From a virus: 36,783 nt of DNA. Position 1 is the stretch's first letter; the number at the start of each line of letters is the position of its first letter. The stretch is from IMG/VR virus record IMGVR_UViG_3300048588_000091, positions 1 through 36,783 of that record. One strand, given 5' to 3'. This document shows positions 26,101-32,007 of the stretch, piece by piece. The notes beneath the pieces were generated by a model that had not been told where the DNA came from, searched no databases, and was given only the letters and a program-made list of their open reading frames with translations. The translations under genes and the position numbers were made by a program.

Positions 26101-27891
26101 GTCACCATGCGCGCCGACTCGGCGCAGGCATTCGCGGCACTGACCAAGGCGTGGCAGGCATCGGGCGCGAATTCCAAGGCCAGGGTCCACATCCCCAGCC
26201 TGGGCACCACGCTGAACCTGGAGACCAGGATCATGGTGGCGCTGAATTGGGGTAACCAGGGCAACCGGGATGCGATCCTGTTGGGTCAGGGCCAGCAAGC
26301 CTGGAACCAGCAGAACGTGGACGAGATCCTGGCGACCCTGACCGATGCAGACTGGAACTATGTCGAAGGCATTTGGCGGTGGGTCGATTCCTTTTGGGCA
26401 GAGATCGCGGCCAAGGAGCAGCGCGTCACCGGCATCGCCCCCGAGAAGGTGCCGGCGGATCCCTTCCGCGTGGGTGATCGCGTGGTGCGCGGTGGGTATT
26501 TCCCCATCCACTACGACCCGGCACTGAGCGCATCGGCGGAAGTCCGGCAGGCGATGGAGGCGGCGAACCGGTACCAATCGGGCGCGGCGATGCGCAAGAC
26601 CACGGCACGCGGCCACACCAAGCAGCGCACCCAGCGGCTTGGCCCGCTGATGCTGTCGCTGGATGTCATCCCCCGCCACGTGACCCAGGTCATTCATGAC
26701 CTGACGCACCACGAGGCGATTATCGACGTGAACAAGTTTCTGGCGGATCCGACCTGGACCACGGCGGTGCGCGAACGACTGGGCCGCAATGCCCACATGC
26801 AGATGTCGAGCTGGGCCGGGGACTTGGCCCGTCCGGCACTGAATGAGGACGGCATTGGCAAGTTCATCCGCATGCTCCGCAACGGTGTCAGCGTGTCGGT
26901 CATGGGCTTTAACGTGGGCACGGCGCTGGTCCAGGTGACCGGTATCGGGCAGTCGATGCAGCGGACTGGCGTGGCGGCATTCGGGCGAGCCTTCGCCCAG
27001 ATGGTCCACGATCCCGACCGGGGTGAATCGGCCTTTGCCTTCGTCAAGGGCAAGTCGGAATTCATGGCGGCACGCGACACCACGCGCATCCGGGACCTGA
27101 ATGAGGCGGTCAATCAGATCCAGGGCACCGGCTGGCATGCCAAGTTGACCACGGCGGCCTATTGGATGATGACCAAGACCCAGACCATGATCGACACCCC
27201 GACCTGGCTGGCGGCCTATGAGACGGCGCTGACCCAGGGCAAGGATGATGCCAGCGCGGTGGCCATCGCTGACCAGGTGGTGCGCGACACCCAGGGCAGC
27301 GGCATGACCGTGGACCAGTCGAACGTGCAGCGTGGCGCGGTGTCGCAGCTTTTCACCGTGTTCTACAGCTACGCGGCCAGCACCTTCAATGCCTCACTCA
27401 ACAGCGTGGCGCAGGCCCGCAACGCCGGATTCACGGCGGCCAGCATGGGCAAGCTGATGCAGGACTTCGTTCTGCTCTACAGCGTGCCAGCGGCCATGTA
27501 TCTGGCGATCAAGTACGCCATGGCGGCGGCGGTCGGTGGCGAGGATGAACTGAAGGACCGTGACTTCCTGAGCGATCTGGCCATGGAACATGTCAGCATG
27601 GGCATGAACAACCTGGTGCTGGTGCGCGAGCTATCGGGCACCGTGACCAATGGCTTCGGCTACCGTGGTCCGGCTGGGACCAGGGCTCTGGAATCCATCA
27701 GCCGGGTTATTCAGCAGGCCCAGCAGGGCGAATTGGATCGCGGCCTGGGCCGTGCGGGGTTGGATGCGGCTGGTGTGTTCTTCCGGCTGCCGGTTCGGCC
27801 CCTGACGCAGATCCTCGATGGCTGGAATTACGCCCAGGAACAAGGTGTAAACCCGGTACTTCCGCTACTACTTGGTAAGCCACGGCAGTAG
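20098..27891 (+). CDS. Giant polyvalent internal virion protein with ART-like and metallopeptidase-like domains
   Basis: A 2597-residue protein taking the position of T7 gp16, much larger than T7's (about 1300). Regions in order: N-terminal acidic linkers with DYDAIIAQ and NPYDDIV (4-32); hydrophobic helices (about 245-340); a long helical part; an AT-rich coded helical insert (about 845-950); and an ADP-ribosyltransferase-like domain (about 1018-1305). That domain has YHGSPHKFDKF, GEGAQAYGWGLYFA and a final KYLDGNSRTQGKGSFNYVIF. A zincin-like domain follows, with HESGH at 1341-1345 and likely glutamate ligand E1404 in ARGFEAYL. Long helices then run to a hydrophobic C-terminal part (about 2262-2285 and 2456-2480). 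Such multi-domain proteins are injected with DNA and may modify host proteins. No lytic transglycosylase motif was seen. Confidence 0.82.
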   Translation: MPTDYDAIIAQADDAPAPVPTPDVANPYDDIVQGENPLFRVSTSRGLIQDADRAARILRAQERTRLPADLLDRNLDLVEQEMQRVDFLPETFRDSPVVSQWLSEQAEHTAIAKDDLPRLAEMEALVRSDPQVQFLPDGQILERRGAAGFYFANQAEYLREWRKRRDRQGLDLDEREEAVRELSGAFGPLANVAAGGFQSLTSTLRAVQVGAEDSTKFAPADRVAQASFDINPGLWGDIQRGAGALLADVPLMLTGAPLAKATTSVANLARMQRVLTPTMARVAQGAAGAAAAVQPLAIREGILTGQEHGVWHGLAAWGIETGVPAAFGRTGIERALIGNLDAAATDRLHTAAAFLMREMGMEAAEEVTTELAHALYEVGSGIDPTALDAENLQRRLIVAGVLGAGASAAFNAPEAIGRLGQDVNRIEQARAGKATIEQLMSLAKDSTTRQRYAPGFQALLQKATEAGGVGTVFWDLAQWNTFWQEKGQDPRAMAEQVLEDGELYEEAVATGAALPISLARFTTQMADIPEAAGLADLARFEPDALNAQEGGFLIEDLTNLPPEEAARLQAEAQTAATAGAEADPVAAIRADVTEQLVNSGVEAKTAETQAALWANAFQSLAERFNRDAATRGGTPVDPAQLFEAYRVRIQRVLPEMAAMQRGNVDVVDTLLDRLRTGQLPTESDIMGRSLRDFLIESGGVVDEGTELSTIGVDERRRPFQKKLINANGFPSLDRAAQAAHQAGYIAEATPNALLEALSTEGGAATFVAGDVADPQAEQIRNALLELQDELGRLGVDLNTQDNVEIKRLLQAPPVDVGEEELAQAMSRERAIAYVESDSVPRQGEIERMRKDYARVKQNWVKAVSESEHKINKLTEAAIGLKIAYDEAVTAAGNMDIGKVRDDAFRKAFAINDQYDDTRIELRNEKEFLESAAILAKRKSRPRPGHIFFQSHLTPDISHLSDEGRAYIESLPEADRALLAGPIAYLRNHPDPMGDRGNLMMSLDAAKAMRGRQPELAQSAYHGSPHKFDKFTTDHMGSGEGAQAYGWGLYFAGEKAVAKYYQEVLAPDPVIQDLSISGVPVYRRGDPVDYSPRTNDSAAIARAGLQEALLLAEREIGAAYTASGDVGVREVIRGVIDQHIKAQDPENDAGTQWLKQQALLAQSDSAFRIRIDHDKGRIYTVELPEDGEYLLWDKPITQQPPKVKAALKAAGIDKAYKANLSDFGSPQNTRGSSKLGSSVYEFLSWQHALKAKADGISGEVGPEAASKQLLALGIKGIKYLDGNSRTQGKGSFNYVIFDGADVAIREYEQRDDDAKRGGLRIGADRQMSIVLYRDADLSTFLHESGHFFLEVLGDLAARPDAPADIAADMATALEWMGWTGTLAEWNAADIEARRPHHETWARGFEAYLMEGKAPTQALRGAFARFKAWLVSIYRDMKALAVELTPEVRGVFDRLLASEAEIRAAQDRQGVAPLPRLAFDSDEDFAAYQESLAASTERAETELRVQLMAEERRGRTQAWRDVRRTVRATIQEQIDQRPEYVAIAALQNGTLPDGRTLPDDLRGLKLNKAEIVNTFGEQALTQLPGRKPAGADARANPRNRGNNIYGDEGGLSLQAAADLFGFRDAAAIWEALVNAPDRRQLIEAETDLAMRERFPDPMTDGSIEQRATEAVHGDHRGDLLVREMRALSVRVGQTPAPREALRNAARQAVGRAKVARLRPHRFEAAERAAAQKAQEAAAQGRWADALVAKQRELLNHEMYRASLAAKQEAEVAFRMFRRLSQKPSRERIGKAGGWAWTVTGPDGSTTEVDSEDAAREAAGRVPGSTWERTSSYLDQIDGILAQYEITKVSAKALARRESLAAWLASVDPSGDATAVPDEVLGRTQTKNWRQLTVDELRGVRDALANIEALARHKNQLLAAARQRDFTEARDAAVANLEANVRKLRPERIAAERTVVDQAGDAFGRFIAAHRKVSFIAREADGGADGGAFWEAIVRPMNEAQDREVTMRADSAQAFAALTKAWQASGANSKARVHIPSLGTTLNLETRIMVALNWGNQGNRDAILLGQGQQAWNQQNVDEILATLTDADWNYVEGIWRWVDSFWAEIAAKEQRVTGIAPEKVPADPFRVGDRVVRGGYFPIHYDPALSASAEVRQAMEAANRYQSGAAMRKTTARGHTKQRTQRLGPLMLSLDVIPRHVTQVIHDLTHHEAIIDVNKFLADPTWTTAVRERLGRNAHMQMSSWAGDLARPALNEDGIGKFIRMLRNGVSVSVMGFNVGTALVQVTGIGQSMQRTGVAAFGRAFAQMVHDPDRGESAFAFVKGKSEFMAARDTTRIRDLNEAVNQIQGTGWHAKLTTAAYWMMTKTQTMIDTPTWLAAYETALTQGKDDASAVAIADQVVRDTQGSGMTVDQSNVQRGAVSQLFTVFYSYAASTFNASLNSVAQARNAGFTAASMGKLMQDFVLLYSVPAAMYLAIKYAMAAAVGGEDELKDRDFLSDLAMEHVSMGMNNLVLVRELSGTVTNGFGYRGPAGTRALESISRVIQQAQQGELDRGLGRAGLDAAGVFFRLPVRPLTQILDGWNYAQEQGVNPVLPLLLGKPRQ

Positions 27892-27910
27892 CCCCTGTGT
27901 ATTCATCTCT

Positions 27911-27957
27911 GCAACAATTCAGTGAGCGGGGGTGCTGGAGCGACATCAAGGTAGGCT
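27911..27957 (+). promoter_or_regulatory. Putative leaderless promoter before propeller gene
   Basis: TAGGCT (27952-27957) ends eight bases before the ATG at 27966. GCAACAAT starts at 27911, 41 bases before the TAG, the same distance as upstream of 2447. The 74-base gap between the giant gene and this start holds no other clear signal. GGAGC and GCTCC flank the -10 and could pair weakly. No Shine-Dalgarno sequence is present. Confidence 0.5.
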
Positions 27958-27965
27958 CCTAGTCA

Positions 27966-29030
27966 ATGCTGAATCGCGTTCATCGGCGTCGATGGGGTCA
28001 TGGGTCAGCGGGATCTACACCCCCCAGCGACTATGCCATGCCGTACCTGGTCGGCGGCATGACCGGGGCTGACTCGGCCCTATTCGCGAGTGCTTCCGGC
28101 TATGAACCTGGGACCCTCCTTCAGTCCTTCAGTGGGGACGTGTATCTCTATTGCGTCCGGGTGCTGAACGGTCGGATCCTGGCGGCATCTGAGGATACCG
28201 TTGCGTATTCTACCGATCCGGGCGACCCCTACACGCTCTCCACGGTGGCGAATCCATCGAGCGGCACCCCGATCGATGCCGCAGTCGGAGCTGACGGCAG
28301 CATCCATATGCTATCCAACCCTGGGGCGGCTGCTGGGGAGATCTGGCGCTCAGCCAATGGCGGGGCGACCTGGGCGGATGTTTCGCCAGCGTCTATGGAT
28401 GACCTGATCTATGACTTGGCAATCGTGGCAGGTGTCGGTGATGAGTTGGTGGTTATGACTGCGGATGGGGGTGCTACTGATTATAACGCTGCCTACTCCG
28501 TCAATGGCATTACCTGGGCACGGGTGACTGGCCTGATCACGGTGTCGGCCAATGGTCCACTTGGCCTAGCCTACGATCCTGATGGGGACCGCTATATTGC
28601 AGCGGTGACGGATGACACGAGTGCGCAGCTCTTTGTCTCTGATGCGGCGACCTCCGTAGCGACAGCTGGCTGGACCGAGAAGACCGCATTTCAGACCGCG
28701 TGGAATGCCGCTGGATTTACGCAACCTCCGTACCGAGCGGCGTGCTCGCCCGCTGGTGCCATCATGGTCGCTTGCAGTGCGGGCACGTGCTACTCATCTG
28801 ATGATGGGGCATCATGGACCACGGTCGCCATCAGTGGGCAGATCATCCCAACACATTCCCTCTTCTGGTCGGCGCGGCTGGGCGCGTTCGTTATGAGCGC
28901 AAACAACGATTCATCGGAAGGCGTCGTCAAGTCCTACAATTCCGGGTCGCATACCTGGAGTGACATCACGACTTCCCCGTCTGCAACCTATATCACTTTC
29001 GGCTCCGCCGCAGAGTTTCCACAACCATGA
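27966..29030 (+). CDS. Asp-box beta-propeller protein, possible receptor-binding tail protein
   Basis: A 354-residue protein. At least three Asp-box-like motifs (SANGGATW near residue 128, SVNGITWA near 177, SSDDGASW near 277) and a looser STDPGDPYTL (near 82) repeat at propeller-blade spacing with hydrophobic strands between. This is the pattern of sialidase- or photosynthesis-factor-type propellers. No catalytic arginine triad was sought with certainty, so enzyme activity is open. Location after the internal proteins and before the putative lysis genes is where podophages often place fibres. The basic N-terminus (NRVHRRRWGHG) could anchor it. Confidence 0.6.
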   Translation: MLNRVHRRRWGHGSAGSTPPSDYAMPYLVGGMTGADSALFASASGYEPGTLLQSFSGDVYLYCVRVLNGRILAASEDTVAYSTDPGDPYTLSTVANPSSGTPIDAAVGADGSIHMLSNPGAAAGEIWRSANGGATWADVSPASMDDLIYDLAIVAGVGDELVVMTADGGATDYNAAYSVNGITWARVTGLITVSANGPLGLAYDPDGDRYIAAVTDDTSAQLFVSDAATSVATAGWTEKTAFQTAWNAAGFTQPPYRAACSPAGAIMVACSAGTCYSSDDGASWTTVAISGQIIPTHSLFWSARLGAFVMSANNDSSEGVVKSYNSGSHTWSDITTSPSATYITFGSAAEFPQP

Positions 29031-29036
29031 GGACCC

Positions 29037-29648
29037 ATGGACCCTACATCCGCTTCCGCCGCCGCAACCGTCGCTACCGAACTCTGGAAAGTCGGCGGCA
29101 TCGCCGCTGTCCTGCTGGCCATCATCGTGGTGGGTGGATACCTGATGTTCCGCTTCCTGATTGGGATGATCAAGGAATTGGGGGAGCGATTAAGCGATGT
29201 GCAGGATTACCAGCGCGACCATCTGGAGAAGGTGGTGCAGGATAATACGGCCAGTAACCATGCGGTTGTTGTCGCCTGTGATAATCTAAGGACCGCACAA
29301 GGCCAGGTCTTCGATGCACTCAGGGTCCGGCCCTGCCTGATTGAGACAGAAAAACTGCCCGCTGTCAGGACGCCCATTCCGACCAGTAAGCCGATGGCAG
29401 CCATGATCCTGTTGGCCCTGGTGTCCATGACTGGCTGCGGTCGATCAGAGGCCGACCTTCGCCGGGATCAGTTCGCTGCCCAAGCCGCTGCCGATATCGA
29501 TGCCCACGCCCAGGCCGCCGCTCTGGGTTCGCCCCTGGTGGATCGGGTGGCCGATATCCGCCGCCTGTGTGCCGCCTTGGCTGGTTCCTTTGGGTATCGC
29601 ATCGATGCGACTGCCGCCCCCGTCTATCCTCTTGTGGAGGCTCCCTGA
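29037..29648 (+). CDS. Membrane protein with internal lipobox, possible spanin
   Basis: A 203-residue protein with a transmembrane helix at about 19-42 (GIAAVLLAIIVVGGYLMF). A charged coiled-coil-like part follows (45-70). A second hydrophobic stretch starts at M120 (AAMILLALVSMTGC) and ends in a lipobox-like cysteine C134, followed by a charged region. This resembles an inner-membrane spanin and an outer-membrane lipoprotein spanin arranged head to tail in one frame, with a possible internal start at 29394. That ATG has only a weak ribosome binding site. Ribosome binding site AGGA precedes the ATG at 29037. It may instead be a two-pass holin-type protein. Confidence 0.5.
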   Translation: MDPTSASAAATVATELWKVGGIAAVLLAIIVVGGYLMFRFLIGMIKELGERLSDVQDYQRDHLEKVVQDNTASNHAVVVACDNLRTAQGQVFDALRVRPCLIETEKLPAVRTPIPTSKPMAAMILLALVSMTGCGRSEADLRRDQFAAQAAADIDAHAQAAALGSPLVDRVADIRRLCAALAGSFGYRIDATAAPVYPLVEAP

Positions 29649-30214
29649 TGTTCCGTGTCCTTCTGATTGCCGCGCTGCTGTGGATCCCCATCACCGGAAG
29701 CCCAGACGAGCCGACGCCTGTGGGCCCGACCGTTACCGCTGAGGCCATCGTCGCAGATTCCGCAGCCGGGACCGCCGCTGCCGAAGGCCTTGCTGCCAAG
29801 GCACCAGAGCCACCTGCGCCCATGTGGCCCTGGCTGGCTGGCGGTGGCCTGGCCATGGCCATTGCTTTCGGTCGGCGGGCTTTACGCCTGGCTGAGATGA
29901 TCCCTGGTGTTCCTGGTCTACTGGCAGGCTTGGCGAATATGGGCTGGGACACCCTCGCCACCAAGGAACAGAGGGCCGCTGAGGCACGCGGCGAGGTTGC
30001 CCTGCGGGAAGCAGTCGCCTTCGGCAAGGCGGCATTCACGTTGTTGCAGGCCAAGGACCCGGATCGCGCTGCGGCCCTTCTGCGGGCCGCCAAGGAGGTG
30101 CAGCGGCGTCTTGGGGTGCGCGAGGATCTGCGTCCCGTGATTGCTGCCGTGGACGCTGGCGATTCCCCCCTGATGGGCATTGCACAGGGGGTAGCGGTTT
30201 TGTCTCCCGGCTGA
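29648..30214 (+). CDS. Small protein with signal peptide and second membrane segment
   Basis: A 188-residue protein starting at the TGATG overlap with the previous gene. Residues 1-17 are hydrophobic (MFRVLLIAALLWIPIT) and look like a signal peptide or anchor. Residues 58-78 (MWPWLAGGGLAMAIAFGRRA) are a second hydrophobic segment. From about 100 on it is helical and charged (RGEVALREAVAFGKAAFTLL). ATG 29648 is preferred to the upstream frame because of the overlap and the signal peptide. It may be part of a lysis cassette or a virion membrane protein. No muramidase or amidase motif was seen. Confidence 0.6.
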   Translation: MFRVLLIAALLWIPITGSPDEPTPVGPTVTAEAIVADSAAGTAAAEGLAAKAPEPPAPMWPWLAGGGLAMAIAFGRRALRLAEMIPGVPGLLAGLANMGWDTLATKEQRAAEARGEVALREAVAFGKAAFTLLQAKDPDRAAALLRAAKEVQRRLGVREDLRPVIAAVDAGDSPLMGIAQGVAVLSPG

Positions 30215-30233
30215 TCTGGCCACGGCGTAGCCT
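30180..30233 (+). promoter_or_regulatory. Putative leaderless promoter before HTH regulator
   Basis: TAGCCT (30228-30233) ends six bases before the ATG at 30240. TTGCACAGGGG starts at 30180, 48 bases before the TAG, matching the terminase promoter exactly in sequence and distance. The stretch GCGTAGCCTGT is also shared with the promoter at 2435. Part of the element lies in the 3' end of the preceding coding region. No Shine-Dalgarno sequence is present. Confidence 0.55.
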
Positions 30234-30239
30234 GTCGCC

Positions 30240-30608
30240 ATGCACAAGGACGCGGTGTATCTATCCCCCGGGGAGTACCTACTGCGGGTCTTTAATGGCC
30301 CCAGCAAGTTTGCCCGTCGCTTCGATTGCGATCGGGGGACCGCCTGCCGCCTAGGCAAGCATACCCGCACCCTACCGGCTGAATTCGCGGTCAGGTTGTT
30401 GGACGCCGCCGAGCAGCTTGGCCTCGATCTGACCAGTGACGACTTGATCTTTGGCCGCTGGCTGATGCCTACTGGCGCAGTTGTGAGCGCTCGACAGCCA
30501 GCTTCCGCGCCTCTTCCAGGCAGGCTTCCCGTTCCTGCCGAGCCGAATCCCGGAGCCAAGCGTCGGGGCCGTCCCGCAAGCAGGCAAGTAGGCGTTGGGT
30601 TAGCGTAG
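30240..30608 (+). CDS. Small HTH DNA-binding regulator, Cro/repressor-like
   Basis: A 122-residue protein. Residues 14-72 have the form of a short phage helix-turn-helix domain: VFNGPSKFARRF, a second helix with RGTACRLGKH, then PAEFAVRLLDAAEQLGLDLT and DDLIFGRW. The C-terminal 45 residues are Pro/Arg-rich and include AT-hook-like KRRGRPASR (107-115). It is the only rightward regulator and has a terminase-type promoter. It lies convergent with the MerR-like gene, and the two overlap by 140 bases at their 3' ends. It may control the divergent region at 142-406. Confidence 0.7.
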   Translation: MHKDAVYLSPGEYLLRVFNGPSKFARRFDCDRGTACRLGKHTRTLPAEFAVRLLDAAEQLGLDLTSDDLIFGRWLMPTGAVVSARQPASAPLPGRLPVPAEPNPGAKRRGRPASRQVGVGLA

Positions 30609-30858
30609 CGTAGCGGTCACAGATGGTTTTGGTGGATCGCTTGGTCTGCTCGTCGATTTCGCCGATGATGTCGAGCAGGGCCTTCCCCTTGCTGTCGATC
30701 AGGGCCTTGCGGATAGAGACGATGTCGGTGATGGAATAGAACCGATTGCCCCGGTCATCCCTCTGCGGGCGCGGGAAGCCGTAGCGGCGCTCCCAGCTGC
30801 GCAGGGTGGTCACGGTCATGCCGCAGGCTTTGGCAACGTCGCCGATGCGGTAGCTCAC
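30469..30858 (-). CDS. MerR-family transcription regulator
   Basis: A 129-residue protein. Residues 2-50 form a MerR-type winged helix (SYRIGDVAKACGMTVTTLR, SWERRYGFPRP, and wing NRFYSITDI). A helical, charged C-terminal part follows, with no cysteine cluster, so it is not a metal sensor of the classic type. GTG 30858 overlaps the previous stop as GTGA and follows a G-rich stretch; GTG 30870 is possible but lies further from the coupling signal. It is the last gene of the early operon and could be an early-to-late switch. It overlaps the opposite HTH gene by 140 bases. Confidence 0.8.
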   Translation of the reverse strand: MSYRIGDVAKACGMTVTTLRSWERRYGFPRPQRDDRGNRFYSITDIVSIRKALIDSKGKALLDIIGEIDEQTKRSTKTICDRYATLTQRLLACLRDGPDAWLRDSARQEREACLEEARKLAVERSQLRQ

Positions 30859-31274
30859 CCCCGCCCCCACGGATCAAACCGCCACCCGATGGCATTAGAC
30901 TTCCCATCTTCCCCATTGTCCCCAAAGGTTAGGAAGACGCGCCCATAGCTGTCCTGGTTGACCTTGAGCATATTGGTCGCGTCGTGGGCTCCCTCCCAGG
31001 ACCGGAGGAAGCCGTAGCGGGGTGGCACGGGTTCCAGATCCATCTCCACCTCGCCGATCCCAGGAACGTGGACGCGGACAACCAGGTCCCCGTCGAACAT
31101 CACCCGCGCTGGGTCGTCCCGATAGGGCCGGAAGCTTCCGTTCGCCAGCAGGATCTCGCTGGCGGTGTACGACCCAGACGGCGGCGCAACGGTCTGGTGC
31201 TGTGGCTCGGCGGGTTTGTGGCAGGCGCTCAGGTAGAGGCAGGCCAGGATCAGTAGGGTTAGGATTGCTCTCAT
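30855..31274 (-). CDS. Putative lipoprotein of the early operon
   Basis: A 139-residue protein with a lipoprotein signal peptide: hydrophobic residues 3-15 and lipobox LSAC (15-18), C18 being the lipid site. The mature part is soluble and beta-rich, without a motif I know. Early lipoproteins of phages sometimes block superinfection or act in lysis; the location with regulators and not next to lysis genes favours exclusion, but this is inference. It starts by ATGA overlap with the upstream gene. Confidence 0.65.
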   Translation of the reverse strand: MRAILTLLILACLYLSACHKPAEPQHQTVAPPSGSYTASEILLANGSFRPYRDDPARVMFDGDLVVRVHVPGIGEVEMDLEPVPPRYGFLRSWEGAHDATNMLKVNQDSYGRVFLTFGDNGEDGKSNAIGWRFDPWGRG

Positions 31275-31789
31275 GTGTCCCCGTCCTGCACAGGGATATC
31301 ACGGATATCTCTGCGCTCGCCGTGTAATACCGTGTTGGGCGGGCGTGGAACTCCAAGCCGCTCAGCGCACCGGTAGTGATACGCGAGACTCGCATCGGGA
31401 GGCCCAAAGGGAAATCCTGTTGGGGCTGCGCCATCAACACGAACGGGGTTTCCGCACGGACAGGTATGCGTCATTTTGGTCGGCATGTTTGGTTCGTCCA
31501 ACCCCGAGCCCAGCCGCAGCGAAGCTGACGGCAGCGGCGACGTGTTGGGCGGCGGTTTGATCGACATGGCATTGGCGCGTCCCTCACGCCGCGCCCGCGT
31601 TATCTGAGATTTCAGGAGAACGTGGTACACGACGCGCCCGTTCTCCGTGATGATGCCGTTCGATCCTGGGAAATGCTTCGAGAATCTTCGGTGCCAAGCG
31701 TTCCACTTGTCCCACCGTTGGAGGTCAGTGTGGTCTGACGTGTCCGGCTCTGGCCCACAGAGGTCAATATACTCTAGGCTATGGTTCAT
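31271..31789 (-). CDS. Unknown protein with a cysteine cluster
   Basis: A 172-residue protein I do not recognise. The N-terminal half has aromatic, charged residues (LQRWDKWNAWHRRFSKHFPG). Residues 78-102 are Pro/Ser-rich. The C-terminal half has C110, C112, H138 and C141 (THTCPCGNPV and YHYRCAERLG), which could bind a zinc ion. The two parts look like separate modules, possibly a fusion of two small proteins. The start and stop are both 4-base ATGA overlaps with the neighbours. Confidence 0.6.
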   Translation of the reverse strand: MNHSLEYIDLCGPEPDTSDHTDLQRWDKWNAWHRRFSKHFPGSNGIITENGRVVYHVLLKSQITRARREGRANAMSIKPPPNTSPLPSASLRLGSGLDEPNMPTKMTHTCPCGNPVRVDGAAPTGFPFGPPDASLAYHYRCAERLGVPRPPNTVLHGERRDIRDIPVQDGDT

Positions 31790-32007
31790 GTGGTTTCCTT
31801 GTTCGTTGATTCACCAAGTTCGTTAGCAATTCGCGCAAATGTCACCATTTGCGGCTTTGAGTAGCCAAGCCGGTTATCATTAAGTGGTCCGCCGATGCAG
31901 TAGATATGGATATTGGCTCTGCGTATTCGCTCCCTTAAGTTAGCAACTTCATCCAATAGCTCTTCAATGCGTTTGGCTTGCCGAGCGATCAATTCTATGT
32001 CGGTCAT
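31786..32007 (-). CDS. Small coiled-coil protein
   Basis: A 73-residue protein whose first 30 residues are a helix with heptad-like pattern (ARQAKRIEELLDEVANLRER). The rest is short and ends in charged residues. The gene is visibly more AT-rich than its neighbours, so it may be a recent addition. It is joined by ATGA overlaps at both ends. The function is unknown. Confidence 0.6.
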   Translation of the reverse strand: MTDIELIARQAKRIEELLDEVANLRERIRRANIHIYCIGGPLNDNRLGYSKPQMVTFARIANELGESTNKETT

